From positions 36,454,501 to 36,518,500 of the forward strand of contig OX327684.1 in the NCBI GenBank assembly GCA_946807835.1: a stretch of DNA of 64,000 nucleotides. The letters are read 5' to 3'. Origin of the DNA: Ailanthus altissimus. Lineage: Eukaryota; Streptophyta; Magnoliopsida; Sapindales; Simaroubaceae. A program made the translations under genes and the position numbers. Below are positions 44,966 through 59,004 of the stretch, piece by piece. A model generated the notes under the pieces. That model had not been told where the DNA came from. It saw only the letters and a list, made by a program, of their open reading frames with translations, and did no database searches. How positions within the stretch are numbered: the stretch's first letter is position 1; each line of letters begins with the position of its first letter.

Positions 44966-45611
44966 TTAAATTTTTTTATCTAAAAAAATATAATATCCAT
45001 AAATATCTGTAATAGGTATTCATGAATTTTTTATTAAGCCCGTATTCATTCCAAATCTATTCTAAATTCTAATTTTATATATCAAATTCGTTTCAAATCT
45101 TATTAAATTATTTCAAATATTGATAAATTTTACTATTAAATATGAATAATTTTACTATTTTTATCTGTCATTACTTCAAAAGTTAACATGGGCTTGAACC
45201 GGCGTTTTAGGCCCACATATATAGCGTCGGTATGCTTGTGATTCTACCATACAAACTAACTATTACGTCGGAAAACCAATAGTATTTTACCACGCCATCA
45301 ATAGTGGTAGTTAATGACGCTATTGGTTTGGGTGGCAAGTAATAAGCCGTTAATTTTGTGTACGACTATGTTAGGGTAGAAACACCATATAGAAACTCAT
45401 ATGACGCCTTTGGGGGGAATTATCTCCTGTATTCGAAAGGGCAGAAAACGCGTGTTGGAGATGGTATTTACAAACCAGCCCTTGCCAATGTCCAACGGTG
45501 TCGTTTCAATTTTTTGTTTTGTATTTTTTTCTCTTACGCTTCGAGATATATGAAGAATATGATCTCTCGTAGCACATCGAATCATCTCTCACAATCAACG
45601 GCAGTTTGAAG
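44966..45611 (+). promoter_or_regulatory. Upstream region of the LCMT1 gene
   Basis: From 45190 an inverted pair AAACCAATAG (about 45275) and CTATTGGTTT (about 45320) brackets a short MITE-like or hairpin-forming section. The stretch 45358-45611 is the likely 5' UTR and core promoter (AACGGTGTCGTTTC near 45494). No TATA box is evident, as in many plant housekeeping genes. Confidence 0.35.
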
Positions 45612-48600
45612 ATGGCCAATCCCGTTGCCGATTCGCATAGCAACAGAGCAGCCGTTCAAGCCACAAACGACGACGCTTCTGCCAGTAAACTGTGCGTTGA
45701 TCTCCTTCCTTTCAGTCCTTTTAACTAATTTCTTGTTGAGTTTCTTTATCCACTGTTTGGTTGTCAGTAAAAGAAAATAGAAGAAAATGAAACTCTTGCG
45801 CCGTCTTGTTCTTTGAGAAAATGCCAAACGTACTCAAAACCAATTTAAAGAATTGAATCAGCTTGTTTCATTGCAAATTTGATAGAGACGGACAATATAT
45901 CTAATGCTTAATTAATATTCCTTTACTCAACTGGTTCCTTATTCAATTAAATTCTAGCGATGTTACAACAAATACAAGTAGTGATAGTGCTGTAGATTTG
46001 TGACATATTAAATATTAATAAAGCCTACTGTACGTTTTGAAATTGAAGGTCCTGTGTTAAGAAGGGTTACATGAAAGATGACTACATCCATTTATTCGTA
46101 AGAAGACTTGTGAGGAGATCTCCGATAATTAACCGTGGTATGACTTGGTTACTCTCACTTAGAAAATTATGGTAGTTCCCTATTTTAGCTTTGTAAATTA
46201 TTATTAGATTTGATTTGGCCGCCTTTGTTTTCCCCTGTTTAAAGGCTACTATTCTCGCTGGGCTGCTCTTAGAAAGCTTCTCTATCAGTTTCTTGATTGT
46301 CATACTAAGAAGCAGATATTATCACTTGGAGCTGGCTTTGATACTACGTTTTTCCAATTACAGGTTCCTGAGTTTCTCTCTTCCTCTCTTTTTTTTTAAG
46401 GGCGGGGGAGGATGAGTTATGATAAATTTAGCCCATGAACATGTATGTTCCCTGGTGTATTTTGTTCTCCCAGCACCAGATAAAGGTCCATCGTGTATTG
46501 AGATCTGTTAAGTTGTGGATACGCATACTTTTAAACCTCCCTCCATGTTTGTATGGTTGTTATATCAGTTCTCTGAAATTGTGTTCGAAGTTTTGTTTCA
46601 GTTCATTTACTGATATATTTTCATTTGACAGGATGAGGGCAAAGCACCAGATCTATATGTGGAACTGGATTTTATAGAGGTGCGACTTTGAATAGTTAGT
46701 TATTCAATTTGGGTTCTCTCGGCAACTTGCTTTTGTCTGCCGAGTTAGTTCTTGAAAAGTTATAATGTGGGACTAAAACTTTGAAACATTGATGGCAGCA
46801 ATATGTAATTGTCTGCATTTTTTCACTTTTATAGCATGCCAGAAATTTAATTTATGTGGTATTTGTTTATTATGTAACTAATATTAAAAAGTTGTTGATT
46901 AGGTAACTAGTAAAAAGGTAGCACTTATCGAAACATACAGTCAATTGAAGGACAAAGTTGGTTCAACAGCATCAATCTCACAAGGTAACCACCGGATAAC
47001 TGAGGCCATGGCTCCAGGAGAGTATTCTTAACATATCAAGTGATCAGAAATGTTTTTGTAGCACTTGCTTTGGTTTGTCATTTATTGATACAGTGGTTGC
47101 ATAGCAGCTATGTTCTGTCATTCACTGATAACTTTGTAGAGAACTCCTCAGCAATGCTCTTCCAACTCCTCATTTATTTGAATTGTTGAGATTGCAAAAC
47201 AATTGCGATTGAAGAGCTAACTGTTCTGTTTGTGCTATATCTATCTGTGACTTTGTAGAGAAAGGAGAAGTGCTAAGTGATCATTACAAGCTACTTCCTG
47301 TTGATTTGCGGGATATACAAAAGTTAAATGATGTCATAAGTTTGGCTAACATGGATCCAAGGTAGCTGCACAGAATTCTCTTTCTCTGTACTTAGTTTCA
47401 TTCTGCTGTTTTTCTCGTTCACTTCTACTTTTTAATTAATTGATGCCTCCCAACGATTCAGTTAGTGAAGTTTTATGGTATTGATTAGGGATTACTTTTA
47501 GGATGCCTACTAGGATGGTTCAAGATGTTTTTAATTCCTTTCTTGCATCTTTACTTTGTCAAAAGGATTCTAGTTGATATCTGCACTATTGAGGTTATAT
47601 CATATCTGACTTACGGTGAAAACTATAATGGTTTGTAACTTTAGATTTTATTCTAATTCTACTGCTTTCCCCCCTGTGATTTCTGAGGCTTGGAAATTTT
47701 TACATCTAAGAAATTTTATTTTATTTGTTGTCATATTTATTTATGTATTTATTTCGCATTTTCTGTATGGGTCCTAGTATTCATCCCAAAGGAGTGATTG
47801 AGCTGCTTCATTCTGATGTTTTATCAGCCTGCCAACATTTATAATTGCAGAATGTGTTTTAATATACCTGGATCCGGATTCAAGCCATGCTATAGTAGGT
47901 TGGGCTTCAAAAACATTTTCAACAGCAGTGTTTTTCTTATATGAACAGGTTCTATGCCTTATCAGACCTGAAGATTTTTATCTTTACATTGCAAATTCCA
48001 TGGTTGTTAAATTTATTTGGTTCTTTAACAGATCCATCCAGATGATGCTTTTGGGCAGCAAATGATCAGAAATTTGGAGGTTTGTTTCTTCTATTTTGAT
48101 AATATATAATCGTAAAAGAAACAAACTGTTAGTAAGGATTATTCGTCGAGTCATTTTCATTTCTCATGCAGCTATGAAGGTGGATTTCTTTGGGTGCTAC
48201 ACATTTTCTTTTCTTCTTTTCTTTCTAATCTGGGTTTTTTATGTAGTTGATGGTAGGTGGAAAATATATTAAAAGAAGTTAGGGTGAGAATGTCTTACAT
48301 GAAGGGTTGAAAAATTAGTTAACTTTCTCTTTAATAATTTATTTGGTTGTATGTGAATTATGAAGATGGTTTTAAAAACCTAAAAATAAGTCTTAAAGCA
48401 TTCCCTATGTTATGCGTTGCATAAGGTGGGCCCTGTTGCTTTGGGTGTTTCCTAATGCTATAGACTGCATTGGAAATTAGAACAGTGCTCATAATTCTCA
48501 TTTATATGTCAATATTTTGTTGCTGTGAGTACTGTTATGATGTTTTACCAATCTTCTACAGTTCATGTTCCAGGAAGTCCTGATAGATAAATAATATATG

Positions 48601-50657
48601 TTATGCTTGTTTATTTCAGAGTCGTAGTTGTGGACTCTTAGGCATTTATGCTACACCAACATTATTTGCAAAGGAAAAACTATTTCTTGACCAGGGTTGG
48701 CAGGTATCACTTACAGATAAATGGTTTTTCTTGACAATAATTGTTTCTTTTTCCCCCCTTTTACAGTAAAAAGAAATGCATAGATTGTACATGAATACAT
48801 TGCTTGTTTTTAATGGAAAGTAACCTGAAATGACAGTAGAGGATTCATCTAGCCAGAAGAAGAGAACTGGAAATACCAGTTAGTTTGGTGATGTGACATG
48901 TATCTGAATCTGATTAAAAACACTAATGGCTGAATTTTATATCAATAGGCAAATCATGAATTCATATAGATGGTTCAAGTTATATAAGGACAGTGGAAGT
49001 GGCAGATAGTTTGGCATTCTAATGGAGTTATTTTTTATTCTTGAATTTTATAAGAACCTTTTAAACTGTTGATTTTATCACTTTACATAGCTAGAGTTAA
49101 CTACTTAAAATTTGCTGTATATAAGACTTATCAAAGATGACATTTTCTGATGTTTTGATTTTCCTTGATTCCATTTCCGGCTTCAGTTTTACTTTTAACC
49201 TAATATTTTCTGTTATTAGTTAATGATTTTTCATGTTTTTGTGATTACCATTTGAGGTATCAGCGAGCTGTTGCCTGGGACATGTTGAGAGTTTATAGTA
49301 CTTTTATTGATGCTCAAGAAAGACGCAGGTATCTACTTTATTTATCTTGAAAATTGTTTCAGCCAATTTGGTTACAAAAGTTTGATATAGGATCCAAGCT
49401 AAAAGCCTATATCATGTTTAGGTTTGTTATGAATTAGCTATCTTAGCAGCATGAGCCAGAGTAGCTCCTGATATGTAAATTCTGAATTAGCCAGAATTTC
49501 ATGTTTAGGTGCATAGTGATTTTTTGTAACAGTTTAAATATATTTTAAAAAGAAAACTAAAACTTTGGCATCTTCTCTTTTTCATTTTTGGCCACATTCA
49601 TGCGTGTGTGCCACTGCTGCCTTTACCAGAAACTAGAATCTCCGGGTTGTGTCTTTAGGAAGTCTTCTTTTTACGATTCTATTTGAATCATTTATAGGAT
49701 ATAAAGGGAATTCCTCTCTCTGTTTCTGTCCATCTTTATTCTCTTCTTATGTGCACTTTTCATTAGAAAGCCAACCATTTTCTTCTAAAATTTTCATGCA
49801 ACTCATTTTCTGGTGATTAGGATTGAAAGGCTGGAATTGTTCGATGAATTTGAAGAATGGCACATGATGCAGGCAAGTAAAGCTCTCATTCCTGTTGTGG
49901 AAGACATCAGTTTTGCATCTTGCTCTTAGTTAATAACAGGATCTGGGTTCCACTCTGGACTGCAGTCCAGTTGTGTGGGCCTGCTAGTAACTAGGTCCCA
50001 TTGTTGATAATTGGAAGGCTGACTTACTGCTCACATGATCTAGTGATGGTTGCATAACTATTAGCTTGTGTTTTCAGTGATCACCATCACCATTACCATC
50101 ATCATCATCATTGTAATTAATTTATTATTAATTTTGTCTCATACTGCTGATTTTCAGGAGCACTATTGTGTTGCTTATGCAATTAATGATGCCATGGTAT
50201 GTCCATTGATGAACCTCAATGCCTCTCTAGCTTGTCTATTATGATTTCCTATATCCTAATATTAATTTTCCTCCATGTCTATACTCTTCATATTTGTAGA
50301 ACTATATTTTCAAGTACTAATTAAATAACGAACAATTTTCCTGCAGCATCTATCGTGATTATGACAAATGACCTTACCACCTTACTGGTTTAGACCATTC
50401 TATTTAATAACATTACAAGAAAATATCCTGAAAATCAGTTTAACTGACGCTTTGTTCATTTGGTTCACTTCATAATCTAGCTGTCTACTTTAATGGTGAC
50501 AGAATGAGATATATAGATCAATTTTTTTTTTTTGTGAATAAATTTACAGGTTACGTGACACCAGAATGATAAGAATTGACAGTTTGATGAACAGATTTCT
50601 TGTTCTGTTTTCATGATTCAGGGGTTGTTTGGGGATTTTGGCTATCCCAAAGGCTAA
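45612..50657 (+). CDS. LCMT1: Leucine carboxyl methyltransferase 1 (PP2A methyltransferase)
   Basis: Thirteen coding exons, plus strand: 45612-45691, 46049-46137, 46245-46363, 46632-46679, 46903-46984, 47259-47361, 47828-47948, 48032-48079, 48620-48703, 49264-49328, 49821-49872, 50158-50196 and 50622-50657. All phases join and the product is 321 aa. The ATG is in [12 protein letters not shown] context. The S-adenosylmethionine site LGAGFDT is at residues 84-90. YVELDF, then [15 protein letters not shown] and [14 protein letters not shown] are family signatures. The enzyme methylates the C-terminal Leu of the PP2A catalytic subunit; the Arabidopsis homologue SBI1 dampens brassinosteroid receptor signalling (established for the family, not this gene). 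Intron 11 uses a GC donor (CAG|GCAAGT) rather than GT. The C-terminus ends GDFGYPKG, soon after the domain. Confidence 0.95.
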
Positions 50658-53535
50658 GAACATATGCTTCAACTTCCTTCTCAGCTGCCCTGCCATGAAA
50701 GCATGAAGCTTCTTCATTCTAGAGCTTGCTTGCTAAGTTTGGTAAAACAATGAATAGTAGGGAAGCACGTGCAACTGACACGTGCCAGTTAACAGAGGGG
50801 CCTTAAGCTAAAAGTCTCCAAAACGATTGACAACTTGTGTGGATTCTCTCAGTTATTGTATGTTTGACCCCAGAACCGGAAGACAGATCTTTTTTATTTT
50901 TTATAATTTATAATTTTAAATTTACTCTGCTAGCTGTTTGGCAAAGAAAACGTGGTGGGACCTTCAAAATTGTGTCATACCTTAAGCCTTGTGGGGTCTT
51001 TGTCATTTGGAAATACATATGCATGGTTGGTTGCTTTTTTTTTTTTTTAATGAATTCCCTCTATTCTTCTTTCCTCTTTATCTCTTTGTTTGCCTTTTCT
51101 GTTTCCTTTTTTGGGATGACTGAAATGGCCTTGTGAGTTGCTATATAGCATAATCAGTGAGTGACCACCAATGTACCTTCCAATAAAAGAATCTTATAGT
51201 ATGTTGAGAGTTGAGACTAGTGACTCCCGTAGGCATAGAGGAGGAAAAAGGATAAAGAGATGGGTTTATAATAGAAATGCTTGCTTAGCTGTGTGGGAAA
51301 AGAAAATTGATAGTGCAGGTTGAGTACCACAGTTAGATTATCATAAGTTTTGCATTTGATTCTCTAGCTTGGTGGTATAACGTACATACATTGATAGATA
51401 CTGTTCTTTGGCTTTTAGATAATTAAGATTGTTGACTGATTATGGACCCTTTTCCTAAGCTCTTTATTTTAATTATAGGCTTGGAAAGCCGGAAGGTACG
51501 AACGTTATGAATATCCTGATCTCGAAGCTATAATAATATGGAAGCACATTAGTTTTTAAATAAACTTGCCCATTATTCTTGATTCACTTATCCAATAAGG
51601 GAACGTCATAAGCTATATATACAAAAATGAGAATTTTTGTTATCTTATCCGATACCTAGGGAAGAAAAATAAATAAATAGTGCAACAAGTGCTGGATATT
51701 TGTCGATGATCTAGTCTTGAAAAATGTACTTCCTGCTGGGTTGAGGGACTAAGTTCTCAGGACCCCACTTTATTTTTTACCTTTTTAGAAGAAAACAGTT
51801 CCATCATTTTCTATGGATTGCTACTTTTTGTTTTCGATGCCTCTGCTCCGATGCTTATAGCAACCAAAGTGAAGCGAAAATAGTTTATTTGTTGCAGCTT
51901 TTGGCAATTCCTTACCTTGTTTACAGTTGGGTCTCTGCATTTTTTTTAACATTCCATATCATTAATTAAATATCAATATATTAAGTAAGCAGAGAATTGT
52001 CATGACAACTCGATATAAATTCGTCGACGAACATCCAAACTTAAAACTCTATCAAATAAGAGAAGTAAATTAGATCTCAAACAAATATTATGTCTTAACA
52101 AGAGCACATCGATCCTTTAAAGTAAGAGATTAATTACCCTCGCAAAAAAAATTAAAACCCTCACATAGAAAAGACAAAAACTTTTTTCACATAAGAGAGA
52201 TTACACAAAATACCATCGTGTTATTAACAATCTCTCACCTCATATACAACATCAACCTAATCTAAATCACTATTCACAACCAACAATCCAATCTAAATCA
52301 TTACTCACAACCAAGAGCAAAATGTAATAGAACAAACATAATACATGTAACAGGGACTCTGCTTCTTTAAACTGTTATTAATACTGTGACAAAACTTCAA
52401 AAGATTTCTGCATTATAGAACGTATCTTTGTCCCGTTGTTCTCATCTCCGTGAACAGTTGGTGTTATTTGCCATTGTTTAATTTTCAGTGTAGGCACTGC
52501 TGGTTTATTAGTTAAGTTTCTAGGTGTACAACTGGTTTTTCATTTATATTTTATGTAAAGAGATTTGTTCCTATCGAGTTACTAAAGCGGCAGTTTTTGG
52601 TTCATTTAAACTGGATATGTTATCTTATTCTTTTACAACATTTAAATAAAAAAATTATCTAAAATATGGTTGGACAATCCGGATCTTCGTATCATAAACG
52701 ATATAGTCAACTAGAAACAAGTTGAATCATGTCCATATTAAAATTTTTGGAAAAATGATTAGTTTCCTCGGTTTTTTTTTTTTGGTTAACTATCGTTTTT
52801 CTTTCCCTTGATTTTTTCTTCAATATCCAGTTACCTCCTAAGAAGAGACCAATAAGATAACAGCTTAAGAGGAAGCTAAATAATTCTAGAAAGCTAGGAG
52901 AAGTGGAAATTGGCCAAAAAGTTAGGGGGGAAATTTGTATTTTCCATAAAAAAATTATACTACAATAGAAGTTTAAAAATATTTGAAGCAGTCGTGTAAT
53001 TACATTGTGATATTAAAAAAATTTCGTTGTAGAACTTATTTAAACTACTCAAAAATTAAGCTTGCAATGCATTATTTCTCAATAATTTTAATTCAAGAAT
53101 AATCAAGTTATTTAGTTCCCATGTTGTGTTTCTTTGGTGATTTTTCATAAGCCAAATTCCCGCCCGAGAAAAACTGGACCCAAAAAATATTAAAGGTAAA
53201 GGTAAAGAATATTTTGACAGGAACACATTTGCAATTCGTGAAGAATCAGATACCAAATGGGCACAAAGCATAAGCTGCGAGATAAGAAAAAGGCGCAAGC
53301 CAGAAAAGTTCTTTGACATCGTTAAATTTTATGTCAAATCTAACGGTAAAAGTTAAATAAAAAAACCCAAGCTTTTTTTTTTTGTTTTTTAAAAATAATA
53401 ATAAAAGAAGAGAAAAGAGACGGTGCATGTGCCGGGGTCGAGTGAGTGAAAGGCGGACCATTGGAATAGAAAGCCGGGGAAAATATTTTCTTTCACAGTT
53501 TTCAATCTTTTGCCTTTCACCACCTCTCCCTTTTC

Positions 53536-53572
<37 letters not shown>

Positions 53573-54320
53573 CTTTTCTTTAAAAGGATCCCTTTATTGT
53601 GGAATATCTATGCTCCTCTTATCTTTCTATCCTACGTTCCTACAACCAAGAAAAAAGAAAAAAGAAAAAAGAAAATTAAGTCTATCAAAAGAGAAGAAAA
53701 AGCATCCCATTATGGTTACTTTCCAAAAAAAAAAAGAAAATCACACTAACGCTCGTGAACAATCCAAATTTATGCAAAAAAGGGAATTAGTGTTCAACCG
53801 AGAATTTTCATCCCATTTAAATATTTTAAAAAAAGAAAAATGGGTGCAACTTAAATTTTGAAACTACGAGGGAGATTTTATAATAAATATAACAGGTACA
53901 AATCTGTAAAATCATTGCAAGAATCAAGATTGTAGATGGCGAAGAAAAAGCAAAGCAGAGAAAAAATAATAATAATAACAGAGCAATAATTCCAGAATGC
54001 CCTACCCCTAACAAGAAAACAAAATCCAACAATGCAATTTGCTTAAGGCCTTAGACTTAATAATCAACAACTGGGTCCACACACATATTTTTCAAGATCC
54101 ACAAATTACTTTTTCCATTTCATGCCAATGCAAGCAAAATGCAAACAAAAACAGAAAGCAGCCTTTTCTTCTGTATTACTATTACCCCCCTCCCTCCTCC
54201 AATATAATTTTAAATTTATTACACTTATCATCAAATATTAAATCACCCATTAGGCAAGCGACAAGTGCGCTGCCACAGTGAAGCTTGGTTACTGTTGTGA
54301 TACTACGGAACAAATTTATA
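50658..54320. other. LCMT1 3' region and intergenic stretch
   Basis: The first few hundred bases probably include the LCMT1 3' UTR. No other gene was recognised; a run of ATT repeats lies at 53539-53568, and A/G-rich stretches at 53640-53740. Open frames at 50837-51136, 53382-53861 and 54039-54281 have low-complexity products and are not supported. Confidence 0.45.
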
Positions 54321-54334
54321 ATATTAAGAAAGGG

Positions 54335-54414
54335 AATGAAAATGAAAATGAAAATGAAAACGAAAACAAAAAAGAGAGGATATATATAAAAACCTCAGTC
54401 TCTCTCTGTCTCTC
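54335..54414 (+). promoter_or_regulatory. Core promoter of the DUF630/DUF632 gene
   Basis: A GAAAAT-type hexamer repeat (54335-54362) is followed by a TATA box TATATATAAAAA (54381-54392) and a pyrimidine patch TCTCTCTGTCTCTC (54401-54414), a common plant start-site context. The ATG is 80 bp further at 54494. Confidence 0.6.
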
Positions 54415-54493
54415 ACTGGAGTGATTCATTTTCTAAAAACACAGAGAAGTGAAATCAGGCCCACCGTCCAGAGCTGGACTGATATTTTTCGTA

Positions 54494-57400
54494 ATGGGTT
54501 GTGCGGCATCGAAGCTAGACAACGAGGACACGGTGAGGCGGTGCAAGGAACGGCGCCGTTTAATGAAGGAAGCTGTTAACGCACGCCACCACATGGCAGC
54601 GGCTCACGCCGATTACTGCCGGTCCCTCCGGCTCACCGGCTCGGCTCTCTGCGTCTTCGCAGCCGGCGAACAGCTCTCCGTATCCGACCAAACTCCAGCC
54701 GTTTTCCTGCACCCACCAAACCCCATAACAACACCACCGCCACCGTCGTCAACAGCATCACCACCACCAACAACCAACCATGTCCCTCCACGTGTCAGCC
54801 CATCTCCCGTCCCCGGCCCTAGTCCGAGTCTTCACCAACCCCAACCTCCTCCATTTTCTCCTTCCCCTAAAATCACCACTGCGCCCCCGAAACGACACCG
54901 TAAGCCACCGCCGAAACTCCCTCACATTTTATCGGAATCGAGCCTCGCTTCATCTCCGAGGAGCCACATATCTAACAATTTTTACCCAACGGCTTACCAA
55001 GCAAACTCTACCTACGCAAGCACGCCTTCACAAGCTTCCTCTGTTTGGAACTGGGAAAATTTCTATCCTCCATCTCCTCCCGACTCCGAATTCTTCAACC
55101 GAAAAGCCCAAGAAAAGCACCAAATCCAACAACAAAAACAAGAACAACATCACCATCTTGACACGGACCCGGAGTCCGAAACCGAAACCGAAACTGAAAC
55201 CGAAAGATCGGAGTACGATTTTTTCCAGCCGCAAGCAAACAACCACCGCTACTATCCAAAAGAAAAAGAAAATCCCTTCTCAAGTAATTACAACAGTAGT
55301 GTTGTTGACGAGGAAACGGAGAGAGAAGAGGTTCAGTGCAGTGAGTGGGGAGATCATTACAGCACTACGACGTCGTCTGACGAGGAGGGAGATATGGATA
55401 AAGAGTCGAGATCGGACATGGGGGCACGGTCAGATTTCGGGTCGTCGGTGAAGCAACAGCCGATTTATAATAACAAGAAATCCGATGATGTGGCGTCGTC
55501 TTCGGCCAGTTTCAGGAACAGGGAGATCTCGGATATGAAGTTGGTACTAAGGCATAAGGATTTGAAGGAGATTGTTGAAGCACTCAAAGAGAATTTCGAT
55601 AAAGCGGCTGCTGCCGGAGAGCAACTTTCCGAAATCTTGGAAATTGGCCGAGCTCAGCTTGATCGCAGCTTTAAACAGTTGAAGAGTAATTTATAATTAT
55701 TTTTATTTGATGTTATATTAATATTATTTATTTATTTATCTATATATATTTGGTTTGCAGAGACTGTGTATCATTCGAATAGTTTGTTGAGTAGCTTGAG
55801 CTCGAGCTGGACCTCAAAACCGCCGTTGGCGGTTAAGTACCGGCTCGACATTAATTCCATCAACGAACCGGACGGTCCGAAGAGCCTTTTCTCCACACTG
55901 GACCAGCTCTTGGGTTGGGAGAAGAAGCTGTACGTGGAAGTCAAGGTACAATTTTTTTTTTTTTAAATAATGAATTTGGTTTTTATTAAAATTCTTGTTT
56001 TAGGATAATTTATCAATCAAATTTATTTATTTTAAGTTTTGGGTCTGTTTAGTTTTACCCTTTTTTTAGTTTAATTTTTGAGACAAAAAGCTGAAAGAAA
56101 TGACTAGGATTTCCATCGGTGAGGATAGCGTAAGTCCACCGCAGTATTTGACTAAATTTTTGCATTGCCAGTTATCGAATCTTTACCAAAATGCCCCTGG
56201 AAAATGGTGGGAAATGGAGCCCCCACTGCAATTACCCTTCAATGTGAGATGGTATCTTTCTCGGGGCATTGTCATGATTTGGACGGCTGTCGTTTAGCAA
56301 CAACTTTTTTGATGTTATATTGCTCTCTTTTTTATATTTTCAATGAACGTGCTTGCGGGTCTACTGCCTGGTACATGCGTAAATACCCAGAACGTAAAAT
56401 TTCTTTGAAAAAAAAATGAAACCATTAAATCTGAATAAAATGGAACTGTGTTTTAATAATACAGTTAAATGAATAAGTGATGTAATAAAATCGAATAAGG
56501 GGAGCTCTTTGGCTAGATTGAAAGATGAATTTATGATGTGGCATTTGATTTATGTTGAGTGCTAATGCAGGCAACCAATTGTTTTGAATTTTAGGCTAGA
56601 GAAGGAGCAAAGATTGAGCATGATAAAAAGCTTGCAGCATTGCAGAGTCAAGAGTACAAGGGTGAGGATGAAATTAAGCTAGAAAAAACAAAGAATTCAA
56701 TAAAAAGGCTTCAATCGCAAATTGCTGTTACATCTCAAGCAGTCAATACCACTTCATCCGAGATCATTGGTCTTAGAGACAGTAATCTTGTACCACAGCT
56801 TGTTGATCTTTGCCATGGGTAAGTCACTTTTCTATTTAAGTCCTATCAACTATCAAGAGAGACTAATACTGTCTCAAAGACAGCACTCGATTATAAAAAT
56901 TTATATGACAGATTTGTTTTACCGAGCAGAGTCTTAGATGCTCATTCCATGAACACTTTGAGTGCTTCTAAATATTTCAAATTTTCTCTCTCTTTTCCCT
57001 GCCAAATTTTAGTTGATATCTGGTAAACATATTATCACGGAGCATGGGTTTATAATGCAGACTTGACTCTTGATTTTGTAACGTTTTTTTGCTGTGTGTG
57101 AAACATAATAGTTTGGTTCAGCATTTTGCTTGGTTGGTAAATCATTATGACGCTGCTCTGCTTTGACCTCTTTTGCTTCTTTGTAAGCCCACTTGTTGTT
57201 CTTAACTCGGCCAATTGCTAGCTGCCTCTTGATGTCAGAATAGTGGCCCCAATACTGGAGTACCTGCTACCTACAGTTGATTTTCTCATATTCCAGACCT
57301 TTTTATGGCCAAAGGCAATTCATGATTGTAGAGTTAGGTACATTGGATTTACTGATATGGTCCACCACCATCGTCTATAATTCTGTATCTTACATTAATA

Positions 57401-58559
57401 AACATGTACTCTCCCTACTCCTTCCCTCCAAAACCCTCTCAAAAGGAAAAATTTTTTGTTGACTGATTGCTGAATGTAGCAATCTAAGTCAATTTCCTTA
57501 TTGTTGGGTTATTCAAGACAAAGTTATGTTCATTGCAATCTCTTCAAAATTGTATGGTTTTAGGAAATCAAAGTTATGGTCAAGAGGCCATGGAGCCTAA
57601 ACTGCATCTAGAAAGTACCTGTACTGTAGAAGATAGTTGGTGTCTGGAGGAATAGAACATGTACTTGACAATCATAATTTTGGATCATGTAACTTGTTCA
57701 AAAAAAATGTTTTGGAGCTGCTTAATTGATGGGAACTTAATTCATGTATATCGGACATATTGAATGCAGGTTCATGTACATGTGGAAGTCAATGCATCAG
57801 TACCATGAAGTTCAAAAAAACATTGTGCAGCAGGTAGGTGGGCTTGTGAACCAATCAGCCAAGGGTGATTCAACTTCTGAAGTGCACCGACAGGCAACTC
57901 GTAACCTTGAGGCAGCTGTTTCTGCCTGGCATTCCAGTTTCTGTCGCCTAGTAAAATCCCAGCGTGATTTTATCCGGTCCCTCCATGGCTGGTTCAAGCT
58001 CAGCCTTCTTTCTGTTGGCAATGACAACGTCAATGGCCGCATTGAACCCTCTGAAGTATATGCATTCTTTGACGAGTGGAAGCTTTCTCTCGACCGCGTA
58101 CCTGACACGGTTGCATCAGAAGCCATCAAGAGCTTTATCAATGTTGTTCACGTGATATCTGTAAAACAAACTGAAGAGCTCAAGATTAAAAAGCAAACTG
58201 AAACTGCATTGAAGGAGCTCGAGAAGAAGGCTTCAGCTCTTCGTAGCATAGAAAGGAAGTTCTACCATTCATACTCTATGGTTGGTATTGGGCTTCCTGA
58301 TGCTGGGCCTGATAATGGACATGTGTTAGATGCTCGAGATCCCCTTGCCGAGAAAAAAGCAGAGCTTGCTGCCTGCCAAAGGCGGGTTGAAGATGAGATG
58401 CTGAGGCATTCCAAGGCAGTAGAGGTGACAAGATCAATGACACTGAACAATCTTCAAACTGGATTACCTGGGGTTTTCCAGGCATTGACCAGTTTCTCTG
58501 CCTTATTTACTGCAGCACTTGATGCGGTATGCAATCGTTCCTATGCTATCCATAGATAA
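54494..58559 (+). CDS. DUF630/DUF632 protein (NRG2 / REL2-like), 796 aa
   Basis: Four coding exons: 54494-55685, 55761-55945, 56595-56818 and 57770-58559; phases 1, 0, 2 all join. The start [20 protein letters not shown] is the usual one of the family; Gly-2 and Cys-3 suggest N-myristoylation and S-acylation, hence membrane attachment. DUF630 covers residues 1-59. A Pro-rich stretch (about 80-160) and an acidic one with a Glu-Thr repeat (about 230-240) follow. DUF632 runs from about residue 347 to 650 ([46 protein letters not shown]), then a predicted coiled coil ([14 protein letters not shown]) and the C-terminus [18 protein letters not shown]. Arabidopsis NRG2 regulates nitrate signalling and rice REL2 leaf shape; which role applies here is unknown. 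No bZIP domain is visible despite the common 'bZIP-like' label. Confidence 0.93.
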
Positions 58560-59004
58560 AGACCATGATTTTTCCACGTGAATTTGAGGTAAGTTGATGA
58601 AATTCATAAGAGCTGGAATTTTTTGCCTTTAGGCTCCTATAATTATTGATTTTTTTTTTCTTTTGTTAGAAAGGGAAGTTGATATGTAAATATGTGGATT
58701 CTTTTTGTGAGTTTGTCATCTTTTTTGGTCAATGTCTTTGTACAGAAAACGTTTGGCTTGTCGTATGAAGATTAATAATTTCAGCAGATAACAAAGTATA
58801 CAACTGGCTTCTCTTTTTCCATTTCCTAGTAGTATAATATACATATAATTATTAAAAAATTTACAATAGGAAGTTAAATTTGGAGAAAAGGATTAAAAGA
58901 AAATGGTGGTCAAGTTTTCCAATTTTTCCTTTTCTTAACTCACCATCAAGAAAATGGTGGGGATTCGGCCGTGCCCAATTGGCAAATTATGCCTACCATC
59001 AATT
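58560..59004. other. DUF632 gene 3' region
   Basis: Probable 3' UTR in the first 250 bases, then AT-rich sequence. No gene. Confidence 0.5.

Noticed and set aside
53382..53861. 159-codon frame
   Set aside because: Product is mostly runs of Leu and Lys from ATT and A/G repeats; no conserved motif.
54780..55451. 223-codon frame inside exon 1 of the DUF630/DUF632 gene
   Set aside because: Out of frame with the conserved protein; Pro/Ser/Arg-rich shadow.
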